From Natronorubrum thiooxidans (GTDB lineage: Archaea > Halobacteriota > Halobacteria > Halobacteriales > Natrialbaceae): DNA of 64,000 bases. This document shows positions 42,214 through 51,290 of this stretch, one piece after another. A program made the position numbers and the translations under genes. Numbering within the stretch: position 1 is the stretch's first letter; every line of letters starts with the position of its first letter. The DNA lies in assembly GCF_900156475.1 (NCBI RefSeq), contig NZ_FTNR01000001.1:310001-374000 (forward strand), read 5' to 3'. A model generated the notes under the pieces. The model was not told the origin of the DNA, made no database searches, and was given only the letters and a program-made list of their open reading frames with translations.

Positions 42214-42912
42214 ATGGCCACAGAGACTCCCGATCGAGAACACGCGCCGGCGAACGAGACACGCGACCCGGGCGACAGCCAGTATGCGGCCCATCTCGAG
42301 CGTAGTCGAACCGTCTGGGACCGCTGGAGTGACTACTACACGATGAGCGAGACCGACCTCGAGCCGCTGCGCGAGGCGGCCATCGATCGAATCGAGTTGC
42401 AGCCGGGCGATCGCGTTCTCGAGATCGGCTGTGGGCCGGGCGTCAACTTCGAGCGGGTTCGCGGCGAGGTCGGCGAGCAGGGCGAACTCGTCGCCGTCGA
42501 CTACAGCCCGGAGATGATCGCAAAGGCACGGGCGCGAATCGAGAATCACGGCTGGGAGAACGTCGAGGTTCGCCGCGCCGACGCGACGACGGCCGCGTTC
42601 GACGACCCCTTCGATGCGGCGATCGCGACGCTTTCGTTGTCCGTCATGCCTGACATCCGCCGTGCCGCCGAAACCGTCTCCCAGTCGCTGGTCTCCGACA
42701 CGACGTTCGTGGTCGTCGATGTTCGACCGGTCCCTGACGGCCCCGCTCGTGTCCTGAACCCGCTGCTGTGGCGGTTCCTTCGCTGGTATGCGAACTGGAA
42801 CCCCGACGACGACGTCGTGGATGCGCTCGCAACTGTCTTCGACACCCACGAACTCGTCGACAGTTCGTTAGCCGGGACTCTCTACACTGTCGTCTGCGAA
42901 AAAGAGAGCTAG
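42214..42912 (+). CDS. Class I SAM-dependent methyltransferase
   Basis: Protein of 232 aa. After an acidic 40-residue tail come the Rossmann motifs: VLEIGCGPGVNFERV (motif I), ELVAVDYSPEMIAKARA (acidic loop after strand 2), VEVRRADATTAAFDDPFDA and AIATLSLSVMPDIRRA. The group resembles UbiE/MenG-like methyltransferases, but the substrate is unknown. Convergent with the Bat-type regulator at 42917 (4 bases between stops). Confidence 0.88.
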   Translation: MATETPDREHAPANETRDPGDSQYAAHLERSRTVWDRWSDYYTMSETDLEPLREAAIDRIELQPGDRVLEIGCGPGVNFERVRGEVGEQGELVAVDYSPEMIAKARARIENHGWENVEVRRADATTAAFDDPFDAAIATLSLSVMPDIRRAAETVSQSLVSDTTFVVVDVRPVPDGPARVLNPLLWRFLRWYANWNPDDDVVDALATVFDTHELVDSSLAGTLYTVVCEKES

Positions 42913-42916
42913 TGGC

Positions 42917-43564
42917 CTACGGGCCGCGCTCGAGCACGCGTTCGACCGCGTTCGCTTCGCCGCGCCGGACGAGTGCTGACGCCGTCGAGACGGCACACTC
43001 GAGTTCGTCGGCGACGGCCTCGATGCCACCTTCGCGCGGCACCTCGTAGAAGCCGACGTCCCAGGCGGCCTGTAGTGCGGCCAGTTGTCGATCGGAAACC
43101 GCCGTGTCGGTGGTCGTAATCGCCTGACTGAGCCAGCGCACGTCGTGTTTCATTCCGTCGGGAATCTCCGCCATAACGGCGGTGAGCGCCGACGAATGCC
43201 CGACAAGCGTCAGTCGAATCGTGCGGTCGGATCGGATCTCGATCGGCGGGACGACCACGACGGTGTCCTGTGCGAGCGCGTTCAACAGCGACAGCCCATC
43301 CGGCCCGAGATCACGACGAAGATAGAGAAAGAAGCCGTCGTCGGCTGGCGTTATCTCGTACTCGAGAACCGCCTCAAGGTCGTCTAACAGCGGTTCGTAG
43401 GCCTCGGGATCGCCGTAGACAAAGGACGTGATCGTTTCGACGCCATCGACAGCCTGCCCGCCGACGATAATCTCCCGTTCGAGGTCCGGTGAGGTACAGA
43501 TCCCCTCGTGTAGTGGGGGGATCGCTGCCGCCGTGTAGCGGAGTTCGATTCGCATCGATTTCAT
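42917..43564 (-). CDS. Bat-type HTH-10 transcriptional regulator
   Basis: Protein of 215 aa from MKSMRIELRY at 43564; MRIELRY at 43555 is the alternative. The N-terminal 145 residues are a haloarchaeal sensor-like domain of unknown ligand. The C-terminus is the HTH-10 (bacterio-opsin activator) domain: SDRQLAALQAAWDVGFYEVPRE, then EAVADELECAVSTASALVRRGEAN. Divergent from the DUF6176-like gene, 83 bases apart. It could regulate that gene or itself. A paralogue is at 52786-53466. Confidence 0.8.
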   Translation of the reverse strand: MKSMRIELRYTAAAIPPLHEGICTSPDLEREIIVGGQAVDGVETITSFVYGDPEAYEPLLDDLEAVLEYEITPADDGFFLYLRRDLGPDGLSLLNALAQDTVVVVPPIEIRSDRTIRLTLVGHSSALTAVMAEIPDGMKHDVRWLSQAITTTDTAVSDRQLAALQAAWDVGFYEVPREGGIEAVADELECAVSTASALVRRGEANAVERVLERGP

Positions 43565-43647
43565 GGCTCGAGAATCCGGAGGTGAGAACTTAAATCCCCG
43601 ATAGCTATCGGGAGTATCCCGAGGGCGCACCCAGTACGAGTCTGAAT

Positions 43648-44616
43648 ATGGACAGTCAACGACTCCGACGGTTGTGCTGGAGTGGCCTCCTGCTCGGTGC
43701 GGGCCTCGCTGGTGTGTCCGCTCGATATCGGTCTCGAATCGAGCGCTCGCCTGACGAGGGGACGATCATCACGGAACGTCACGCGACCGCCGTTCTCGTC
43801 AGTCGACGGATCGACCCCGGTCATGTCGAGACGATCAAAAACGAGGTCTCACGGACGTGTCTCGGAGTCGATCCGAACCGCGTGCTTGGATTCGAGGAGG
43901 CGAGTACGGCGTCACTTTTTATCAACCGGAGCGAGGCTACCCCCGAACTCGTCTGGTACGTCGAACTCCCACGCGCGGTCGTCGACGAGTGGGACGATCC
44001 ACGGTCGACAGTGGCGAGCGCGTTTCCCGTCGATCACGACGCGCTCGAGCCAGTCGACCACCCGGACGAACGGACGCTGCTTGTCCACGCCGTGCATCCA
44101 GGGCGACCGCGCACGACCGACCCCGGTCAAAACAGGACCGGACGCTCTCTCGAGGATTCGGCTGCTTCCACCCAGCCAGCCGTCGATGTCGAACTGGTAC
44201 GGATGCGTCTCAAGCCCGGTCTTCCGGAACGGCTCGCAGACTGGTTCGAACGCCTGACCCAGCAGGTGATCTCCGGTGAGCGAACGCTCGACCGACTTGA
44301 ATCTTGGAGCGCCGAGATGCTCGAACAAGAGCGGATGTATACGGAATCGATCGTTCTCGACCGGCGCAACGGCTACACGCTGTACCAGTACATGGAAGCC
44401 GACGAGATGCAGCAGGTGTACGACGCCTACTACGATACCTGGAATCCGGTCGCTCGGGTTGCCGAACACCTGATGGGCCGACTGCTCGAGAATCCGGCGT
44501 GCATCCTCGAGTACCCGCTCGAAACTGAGTTCGAACTGCTGGCACACGCAATCGACCCGGACCGCCCCCGGCGAGTCGGTGACTGTCTCGAAACGGAAAA
44601 CAGGCAAAAACGGTGA
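43648..44616 (+). CDS. DUF6176-like protein, two tandem domains
   Basis: Protein of 322 aa. It has a hydrophobic N-terminus (RLCWSGLLLGAGLAGVSA), which could be a signal anchor. Two ferredoxin-like halves follow: about 40-145 (TAVLVSRRIDPGHVETIKNE, PELVWYVELP) and about 172-310 (VELVRMRLKPGLPERLADWF, ERMYTESIVL and YTLYQYMEADEMQQVYDAYY). The pattern of long helix then strand with Met/Glu is typical of the haloarchaeal DUF6176 family, named from memory. It ends 24 bases before the stop of the convergent giant repeat gene. Confidence 0.72.
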   Translation: MDSQRLRRLCWSGLLLGAGLAGVSARYRSRIERSPDEGTIITERHATAVLVSRRIDPGHVETIKNEVSRTCLGVDPNRVLGFEEASTASLFINRSEATPELVWYVELPRAVVDEWDDPRSTVASAFPVDHDALEPVDHPDERTLLVHAVHPGRPRTTDPGQNRTGRSLEDSAASTQPAVDVELVRMRLKPGLPERLADWFERLTQQVISGERTLDRLESWSAEMLEQERMYTESIVLDRRNGYTLYQYMEADEMQQVYDAYYDTWNPVARVAEHLMGRLLENPACILEYPLETEFELLAHAIDPDRPRRVGDCLETENRQKR

Positions 44617-44640
44617 ACGGTTCGGGCTCGAGGTCGAGCC

Positions 44641-47535
44641 TTATTCCGTGAACGTGATCCAGCCGTCGGGAGCCTGCGATTTCACGTCGTTCATCGCCTC
44701 GCGGGCCGCTGTACGGCTCTCGTAGGTCTGTGTGCTCTCAGCCATCGTCGAGCCGTGTTCGTCGACCAGCCGCCACACCCAGCCGTCCGCTGCGGTGTGG
44801 AGTTCGAAGGAGACGCTATCGATCTCGAGAATGCTCGCGTCCTCGATCAGGGTCCGAACGTTCTCGAGGGCAGCGCGTGCGGCCTCGCTCGAGGCGTGCG
44901 TTTCGGTGCCGGTGGCGACCGTCTGCCCGTCCTCGTCGATGAGCCGCCAGCGCCAGTGGTCCTCGTCGTCGGCAACGAGTTCGAACGAGGCGATATCGAA
45001 ATCGACCCGGCCGGCCATCGGCGCGAGCTGGCGAACGTCCTCGATGGCCGATCGCACGGCGTCTTTCGTCGAAAGAGAGGCAACTGCGCTTGCGATCACC
45101 TCGCGATCGCGGTCGACGAGTTCCCATGTCCAGTCGTCGGTTCGGTCCAGTCGGATCGCAGCGTCTTCGATCGCGAAGATCGGCGCGTCACTGGCGCGTG
45201 CCTGTAGCGTCTCGGCGGTGTTCATCGCGGCGTCGCGGTCGCCGTAGGAGACGGTCGAGTCAGCAATCTCCTCGCGGTCGCGATCGAGCAGCCGCCAGTG
45301 CCAGTCGCCGCTTTCGTACAGTTGTACGGTGACGTCGCCGATGGTGTGACTGGACGCGCGAGCAGCCGACTCGCGAACGTCGTCGATGCCGTCGACGAGT
45401 TCGTCGCGGGTCGGATGTGCCATCGCGTCATCCGCGACGACCTCGCCCGATGGCAGCACAAACCGCCAGTGCCAATCGTCGTCGGCGTACGTCTGGAACA
45501 CTGCCCGATCCATCGTCCGAACGTCGGCATCGAGATGCTCGAGCAGCCGGTTCATCGCCTGTCGGGCGGCCCCGCGAGTCGAATGGGTCTCGGGACCTTC
45601 GGCGACGAGTTGGCCGCCCTCGTCGATGAGTCGCCAGCCCCAGCCGTCGTCTTCGTCGACGAACAACTCGAACGCAGCCGTCTCGATCTCGAGCAACTCG
45701 GCGTCGGGGGCCTGCTCTTTGAGCGTCATCATCGTCTCTGCGGCCTCTCCACGCGACGTGTGTTCATCGCCGCTGTCGGCCAAGACGTTGCCGTCCTCGT
45801 CGATGAGTCGCCAGCGCCACTCGCCGGAGTCGGCCTCGTAGACCTGAAACGCCGCGTGTTCGAACTCGATGAGTTCGGCCTCGCTGGCTTGCTCGCGAAC
45901 CCGCTGGATCGCCTCGGTCGCCGTGTCGGCGTCGGGATGGGGCTCGGTGCTTGCAGCGACCACCTCGCGGTCGTCGGTGACGAGCCGCCAGTGCCAGTCG
46001 GAGCCGGTGTCGTCGTCGTACTCGAGTGTGGTGCCGCCGTCCGGTGTCGCTGCGGGCTCGTCAGCCGTCACCGGGAGGTCGTCGTTGGGTTCGGCGGCCG
46101 CTGTGGCGGCGTGGTCGTCCGGGTAGACTTCGTACTCCGCGTCCTCGATTTCGACGATGTCGGCCTCGAGTGCGTGCTCGGCGAACTGGTCGGCACTGCG
46201 CTCGACGGCTGCGTCTGCCGTCGTCTCGTGGGGACTCCGCGCGACGACGTGCTCGGTCTCGTCGACGAGCCGCCAGCGCCGCTGGTCGCCCGCGTCGTAC
46301 AGTTCGTAGGCTGGCTCGCCCGCAACGGTCACCGACGCCGACTCAAGTGCGGGGAGCAACGTCTCGGCAGCCGCCTCGGCATCGCGTCGACTCTCGAACG
46401 TCTCCGAGCAGGTGGCAACGACGTCGTCGCCGTCGTCGACGAGCCGCCACGTCCAGCCCTCGAGTCGCTCGACGAGTTCGACCCCGACGTGTTCGATATC
46501 GAGCAGGCTCGCATGGCCGAATCGATCGACGAACGTCTGGGCGGCGTCCTCCGCTCGTGACTGGGTTTCGTGTCCCGTCTCGCTTGCGGCCAGTGGGGTT
46601 CGGTCGTCGTCGACCAGTTGCCAGTACCACTGATCCCGGCGCTCGGCGTAGGTGAACGCGGCACCGTCGATCTCGATGACGTCCGCGTTGGGGCCGCGGT
46701 CTTTCAGGAAGCTCACCGACCCTTCGGCGTCGTCTCGCTCGGTGAACTCGCCGGCACTGGCACCGACGACGCTGCCGTCGTCGCGGGCGAGGGTCCACTG
46801 CCACGTCCCATCACGATCCTCGTAGAGTCGGAACGCAGAGGTGGTCAACTCCATCAGACCCGCAGAACTGATCTGGGATTGCACGCGTTCGATGCTCTGG
46901 GTCGCATCGGGTCGCGTAACGGCACTTTCGTTGCTCGCTGCGAGCGCTTCTAGATGCAGGACATGCCACTTCCAGTCGCCGTGTTCGTCGCGGAAGACAG
47001 CGAACTGTGCGCCCTCTATCGCATCACCAGTCAGAATAGCTGGATCGTCGGTTGTGCCTTCTTCGTCGACGAACATCCCTTTCCGGCCCGTCAGAATGGG
47101 GACGAGGGCGGTGACGCCTGCGATGAGTCCGACACCGAGCGTATAGACGGTAATGACCTGCACGCTGTAGTCGACACCGAGTTCCCGCCAGTTGTACGGA
47201 TACGCCCAGCCGAAAAAGACGACGCCGGAGAGCGCAACGACCAGCCCCAGCACGCTCGCATAGATCCCGATCCTGCGAACCGGGAGCATCAACACGATCC
47301 CGAACAGACAGAGCGCGAGGCCCGCCGCCGCTGTCACCCCTGAGCCCCTGATTAGCGTATAGGAGTCCGCACTCCCCGCGTAGCCGACGACGAACACGGC
47401 CACTCCTGCCGCACCGAGGATGTAGCCCACGATGAACACCCAGTAGCCGTAGACGTCCGTGCTCGAGTCGGGTTCACCGACGTAGTGTTCGTACAGTCGA
47501 AACAGCTTGTGATGAATTTCACTTAGTGAGGACAT
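44641..47535 (-). CDS. Membrane protein with DUF7139-like N-terminus and 13 DUF1508 (YegP-type) repeats
   Basis: Protein of 964 aa, function unknown. Residues 1-160 hold four hydrophobic segments with GWAYPYNWRELGVDYS, related to the protein at 2-967. From about 172 to the end there are 13 repeats of some 55-60 residues, each built as F-x-L/V-Y, polar turn, W-x-W-R-L-V/I-D-D-x-G-x-V-V-A, S-x-E-x-Y/H-x-S-R-x-A, then helix and A-x-x-L-E-I-E. This is the pattern of DUF1508/YegP. Repeat 6 has an insertion of about 35 residues rich in Ala, Asp and Pro. The repeats are probably cytoplasmic. An AT-rich TTTATTATG (minus strand, near 47562-47570) is the likely promoter. Confidence 0.85.
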   Translation of the reverse strand: MSSLSEIHHKLFRLYEHYVGEPDSSTDVYGYWVFIVGYILGAAGVAVFVVGYAGSADSYTLIRGSGVTAAAGLALCLFGIVLMLPVRRIGIYASVLGLVVALSGVVFFGWAYPYNWRELGVDYSVQVITVYTLGVGLIAGVTALVPILTGRKGMFVDEEGTTDDPAILTGDAIEGAQFAVFRDEHGDWKWHVLHLEALAASNESAVTRPDATQSIERVQSQISSAGLMELTTSAFRLYEDRDGTWQWTLARDDGSVVGASAGEFTERDDAEGSVSFLKDRGPNADVIEIDGAAFTYAERRDQWYWQLVDDDRTPLAASETGHETQSRAEDAAQTFVDRFGHASLLDIEHVGVELVERLEGWTWRLVDDGDDVVATCSETFESRRDAEAAAETLLPALESASVTVAGEPAYELYDAGDQRRWRLVDETEHVVARSPHETTADAAVERSADQFAEHALEADIVEIEDAEYEVYPDDHAATAAAEPNDDLPVTADEPAATPDGGTTLEYDDDTGSDWHWRLVTDDREVVAASTEPHPDADTATEAIQRVREQASEAELIEFEHAAFQVYEADSGEWRWRLIDEDGNVLADSGDEHTSRGEAAETMMTLKEQAPDAELLEIETAAFELFVDEDDGWGWRLIDEGGQLVAEGPETHSTRGAARQAMNRLLEHLDADVRTMDRAVFQTYADDDWHWRFVLPSGEVVADDAMAHPTRDELVDGIDDVRESAARASSHTIGDVTVQLYESGDWHWRLLDRDREEIADSTVSYGDRDAAMNTAETLQARASDAPIFAIEDAAIRLDRTDDWTWELVDRDREVIASAVASLSTKDAVRSAIEDVRQLAPMAGRVDFDIASFELVADDEDHWRWRLIDEDGQTVATGTETHASSEAARAALENVRTLIEDASILEIDSVSFELHTAADGWVWRLVDEHGSTMAESTQTYESRTAAREAMNDVKSQAPDGWITFTE

Positions 47536-47861
47536 TCGTGAACTTGACTCGATAACTGAAATACATCATAATAAAGTTCCGGCCACGGTACAAATTCTAG
47601 ATATGTTCGTTAAACTATGGCTGTTACGCAGCGAAGACTAGTCGCCTAACACGACCTAACGGTTGATCGTGGGGACACTACCAGCTCGAGAAACACCGCT
47701 CGAGACGGAACAGAGACCCTGTTTCTGGGATGGGATCGATACTGCCGAACGGCATGGGCAGTCAAGAGTTAGTTAAGCGACGACGAAACGGAGTCTCACG
47801 ACACTGTCAGGCGATTCGAAACCAAACCGGTCAGATCGCTGCAAAGATCGACGGATGTAAT
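47536..47861. other. 326-base gene-free stretch
   Basis: No gene is seen. The left 90 bases are AT-rich and hold the promoter of the 964-residue protein. Bases 47880-47840 side hold only the 3' flank of pantoate kinase. No repeat or tRNA was found by eye. Confidence 0.4.
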
Positions 47862-48695
47862 TTATTTCAACAGTGCACCCGCCGGATGGGTCGCACAGAC
47901 GGTCGGCTCGTAGCCAGCGTCCGACAGGCCCGTTCCGAGGGCGAAGACAGTCTCGCCGAGCATCGCCATCGAGGCTTGCCCCCCAGCGTCTGCAACGTCC
48001 GTGATCGTCGCTGCAACCTCGTCGGTCAACAGCCCTGCCTCGCGGGCGAACAGCCGGGAGGCGTACATGAACGACAACAGCGTCGGCTCCTCGACGACAC
48101 GGGACAGCGCCTGTTTCCCGGCCGCCGACAGCTGGTCGGTCTCACCGGAAAGGACCTCCGCCGTCGAGAGTTCGCCGAACGAAACGTACTCTACGCGCGC
48201 TCGCTCGGGAATCGCATCGAGTTTGTTCTCCTGTGGCCCACCGGGCTCGAGGCGGATCGGAACGCCGCCATGGGCCTGTGCGACCACGTCGCCCAGTCCA
48301 GTTCCAGCCTGCACTTCGGCCCCGTGAGCGATCGTGACGAGTTCGTTTCGCGAGAGTTTGCGTTCGAACACGCAGTTGGCCGCGAGCGCGGTGCCAAGCG
48401 CCATCGCACCCGAGACGCCAAAGCCCGACCCGAGTGGCAGTTCCGACTTGGCCACGACGCGGGCCGGCGTCTCGAGTGTCTCGAGAACGGTGTCGACGGG
48501 ATCGATCTCGAGTTCCTCGCCGTCGAGGACGATCGTCGACTCCCCGCTAGCTGCCGGTTCGACTGTGACTTCGACGCCATTGGTAAGCGTCAGCCCGGCC
48601 CCGCGAGAGCCCGCTATCGTCGGATCCTCGGCTGGGTGGGCGCTGAAAAAGCCCGTGATATGCCCCGGTACGAACGCGGTCGCCTCCTCACGCAT
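47862..48695 (-). CDS. Pantoate kinase (GHMP family)
   Basis: Protein of 277 aa from MREEATAFVPGHITGFF at 48695. GHMP hallmarks: the N-terminal FVPGHITGFFSAHP, the ATP loop KSELPLGSGFGVSGAMALGTAL, HGAEVQAGTGLGDVVAQAHGG, and a C-terminal GQASMAMLGETVFALG. The match is to archaeal pantoate kinase, which phosphorylates pantoate before the ligase at 40988-41767 adds beta-alanine. No regulation is visible. Confidence 0.92.
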   Translation of the reverse strand: MREEATAFVPGHITGFFSAHPAEDPTIAGSRGAGLTLTNGVEVTVEPAASGESTIVLDGEELEIDPVDTVLETLETPARVVAKSELPLGSGFGVSGAMALGTALAANCVFERKLSRNELVTIAHGAEVQAGTGLGDVVAQAHGGVPIRLEPGGPQENKLDAIPERARVEYVSFGELSTAEVLSGETDQLSAAGKQALSRVVEEPTLLSFMYASRLFAREAGLLTDEVAATITDVADAGGQASMAMLGETVFALGTGLSDAGYEPTVCATHPAGALLK

Positions 48696-48756
48696 TGGGG
48701 ACCCTTGCGACCGCGGCGATATAACAGTGAAGATTCGACATAGATTCAGTCACCCG

Positions 48757-49542
48757 TTACCGATACGAGCCCTGCTCCGCCTCGAGGCCGCCGGAGACGG
48801 CGACCCAGTCCGCCTGCGGGCCGGTGAGATCGACGGTCAACTCGTCCGTGTACCGGTTGCCGTTCCAGCCGCCCACCCACCACGAGTTCTCGCCGCGGTG
48901 GGTGACCCGGATCGAAACCTCGGTAGACGGATCGGCGTCGTACTCGGCGTAGACGACGCTCGCGTACTCGAGACAGCGGTCTGTTCCGTCGAGACACGTC
49001 GTCTCGGTGACGTCGGTGCGTGGCTCGAGCACCGGCTCGATCCCGACTGGGTCACGTGTCTCGATGGGGTCGTCGCTCTCGAGTCGGAGGTGTAGTTCGT
49101 ACTGCTCGCGGTCGCGGACGAACATGTCGGGATCGTCCGGATCATACTCCTCGGCCGTGATCGGCTCCGTTCGACCCAGGTCGCCGTCCTCGACGACCCG
49201 GTAGTACTCGGGTTCGACGACGAACTCGTCGACGGTCACCTCGAGCATCGGGCCGCGGTCAGTCTCGACGAGCCGACTCGAGAACGCCTCGGGCTGGGCA
49301 TAGTAGTCGCCGTCCTCGAGCGCGCCCGTGACGGAGACTTCGCCGTCGGCGATCGGCACCGGGACGAGCACCGTTGCGTTCGTCAACGTCCCGTTTGTCG
49401 ACACCTCGACGTCGTAGCTGTACTCGCTCGTGTAGCTGTCCTCTGCAAGTGAGTCGGAGAGGAGGGCGAGCCCGCCGATCACGAGCGCAGCGACAACAAC
49501 CAGCGCCACGAGTCCAATGACGATTGTGCGTTTGTCTTTCAT
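48757..49542 (-). CDS. Single-pass membrane-anchored extracellular protein, function unknown
   Basis: Protein of 261 aa from MKDKRTIVIGLVALV at 49542. One N-terminal membrane segment (TIVIGLVALVVVAALVIGGLAL) is followed by an acidic, beta-rich domain with two Cys (TTCLDGTDRCLEY), possibly a disulfide. A WWVGGWNGNRYTDELTVDL segment near the C-terminus is distinctive. It is predicted outside the cell. Lies 62 bases before the stop side of pantoate kinase start, both read left. Confidence 0.7.
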   Translation of the reverse strand: MKDKRTIVIGLVALVVVAALVIGGLALLSDSLAEDSYTSEYSYDVEVSTNGTLTNATVLVPVPIADGEVSVTGALEDGDYYAQPEAFSSRLVETDRGPMLEVTVDEFVVEPEYYRVVEDGDLGRTEPITAEEYDPDDPDMFVRDREQYELHLRLESDDPIETRDPVGIEPVLEPRTDVTETTCLDGTDRCLEYASVVYAEYDADPSTEVSIRVTHRGENSWWVGGWNGNRYTDELTVDLTGPQADWVAVSGGLEAEQGSYR

Positions 49543-49695
49543 CGTGTTCCTCGAGCGGACGACCCTCGCAAACCGAGACACCGGCCACTGGCGGTCGATA
49601 CGGTCGGAGGAGTGGTAGCAATAGCGGACCGTTCCCCAATCGTGAGAATTCGGGGTTCGTGGTCGACTCGAGTCGTCAGCAAACGGCGAGCCCGG
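49543..49695. other. Gene-free stretch between membrane-anchored protein and aspS copies
   Basis: No gene supported. It contains the presumed promoter of the membrane-anchored protein near 49560-49600 and ends in the tandem copies of the aspS 3' end. Confidence 0.35.
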
Positions 49696-49840
49696 TTACG
49701 GGCTCAGACGCTGCCGGTCCGGCGAGGCGTTCGCACGCGACCGTCTCGCTGGCTCCCAGAGACTTCGCCCTATGGGCTCAGTCGCTGGCGATCTCGCAAG
49801 ACGTCCTTCGGACGCCTTGCTAGCTCTCAACGTCTTCGTC
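49696..49840 (-). repeat. Two degenerate tandem copies of the aspS 3' end
   Basis: Units of 71 bases (49770-49840) and 74 bases (49696-49769), downstream of aspS in its direction. Each ends with a copy of the last eight aspS codons: bases 49770-49793 and 49696-49719 match 49841-49864 at about 20 of 24 positions each and still read D-R-Q-R-L-S-P-stop in frame. The first unit also carries a near-palindrome CAAGACGTCC-TTC-GGACGCCTTG (49797-49819). The two units are visibly related to each other over their whole length. Confidence 0.75.
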
Positions 49841-51145
49841 CTACGGGCTCAGACGTTGACGATCTCGCGGGAAGAGAACAGCCTCTCGAATGTTGTCCAG
49901 TCCGAGGATTGTCATGATCAGGCGCTCGCCACCGAGGCCGAAGCCGGCGTGGGGCGGCATGCCGTATTTGAACATCTTTGTGTAGTACTCGAACTGCTCG
50001 GGGTCGAGCCCTTGCTGTTCGAAGCCTTCGATGAGCTTCTCGTGGCGGTGTTCGCGCTGGCCGCCGGAGACGAGTTCCATCCGCGGGTGCATCAGGTCGA
50101 AGCCCGTCGAGAGCTGGTCGTCGTCATCGTGGTCTTTGATGTAGAACGGCTTGATCTCGCTTGGCCAGTCGGTGATGAAGTAGTGGCCGCCGACGTCGTC
50201 GCCGAGTGCTTTCTCGCCCTCGGTCGGCAGGTCGTCGCCCCAGACGAGTTGCTCGTCGAGTTCGCCCGTCGCGTTGATGCGCTCGATGGCCTCCTCGTAG
50301 CTGATGCGTGGGAACGCCTCCTCGGGCACCTCGAACTCGTCTTCGAGGCCGAGTGCCTCGAGTTCGTCGGCGCAGTTCTCGGCGATGGCTTCGTAGGCGG
50401 CTTTGACGACGCCTTCGACGACGTCCATGGCGTCGTTCTGGTCGCAGAACGCGCCCTCGAAGTCGATCGAGGTCGCCTCGTTCAGGTGTCGCGGCGTGTT
50501 GTGTTCCTCGGCGCGGAAGATCGGGCCGATCTCGAAGACGCGCTCGACGTTCGAGCCGGCAATCAGCTGCTTGAACAGCTGTGGTGACTGGTTCATGAAG
50601 GCCTCCTCGCCGAAGTAGGTGATCGGGAAGAGTTCGGTGCCGCCTTCAGTCCCCGTGGCGACGATCTTCGGCGTGGTGATCTCCGTACAGGAGAACTCGC
50701 GGAACTGCTCGCGGACGGCACGCAGGATCTCCGAACGGATCTCGAAGACGGCCTGCACGTCGTCTTTTCGGAGGTCGAGCGTGCGGTTGTCGAGTCGCGT
50801 CGAGAGGTCAGCGTCGACCTTCCCCGAGGGGTCAAGCGGCAGTTCGGGGTCGGCTGGCGCGACGATCTCGACGCTTTCGGGCGTGATCTCGACGCCCGTC
50901 GGCGCGCGCGGCTCCTCTTCGACGGCGCCCGAGACCGAGACGACACTCTCTCGAGAGACGCCGAGGCCGGTGTCGACGAGCTCCTCGTCCATCTCGTCTT
51001 TTTCGAACTTGATCTGGATCTTGCCCGTGCTGTCCCGGAGAATCAAGAAGGCAATGCCACCGAGGTCGCGGATTTCGTGCACCCAGCCGGCGACCGTTAC
51101 GTCGTCGCCCGGCTCGGCGTCAGCAGTATGGATTCTGTCCTGCAT
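49841..51145 (-). CDS. aspS: Aspartyl-tRNA synthetase, archaeal, nondiscriminating type
   Basis: Protein of 434 aa from [14 protein letters not shown] at 51145. The OB anticodon-binding domain spans 1-105 and the class II core follows: motif 2 [40 protein letters not shown] and motif 3 [17 protein letters not shown]23 (in AGWVHEI) and P82 (in PRAPTG) occupy the positions that are Trp and Lys in discriminating archaeal AspRS (T. kodakarensis W26/K85), so it should also charge tRNA-Asn with Asp for the GatCAB route. Promoter-like CTTAAGTTCC lies about 27 bases upstream. Its 3' end is followed by two degenerate copies. Confidence 0.95.
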   Translation of the reverse strand: MQDRIHTADAEPGDDVTVAGWVHEIRDLGGIAFLILRDSTGKIQIKFEKDEMDEELVDTGLGVSRESVVSVSGAVEEEPRAPTGVEITPESVEIVAPADPELPLDPSGKVDADLSTRLDNRTLDLRKDDVQAVFEIRSEILRAVREQFREFSCTEITTPKIVATGTEGGTELFPITYFGEEAFMNQSPQLFKQLIAGSNVERVFEIGPIFRAEEHNTPRHLNEATSIDFEGAFCDQNDAMDVVEGVVKAAYEAIAENCADELEALGLEDEFEVPEEAFPRISYEEAIERINATGELDEQLVWGDDLPTEGEKALGDDVGGHYFITDWPSEIKPFYIKDHDDDDQLSTGFDLMHPRMELVSGGQREHRHEKLIEGFEQQGLDPEQFEYYTKMFKYGMPPHAGFGLGGERLIMTILGLDNIREAVLFPRDRQRLSP

Positions 51146-51290
51146 ACCACTCGGTTCCCGTCGCCGGAACTTAAGCGCAATCGTTCTGTGCCGGCCGAGT
51201 GCGCTCGAGACCGAGTATCGACGCGATGCGAGATAGACGAGGGAGCGGACGGTCAATAAAATGGCTGTGAGCCGCGACTGTCCGGCGGTT

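Noticed and set aside
41874-42221. 115-codon minus-strand frame in the 446-base gap
   Set aside because: It spans the repeat and hairpin and its composition (Ser, Arg and Thr-rich) is unlike the acidic proteome.
44641-47030. DNA-level tandem repeat in the DUF1508 array
   Set aside because: The units repeat at protein level but are too diverged in DNA to be a recent tandem duplication.
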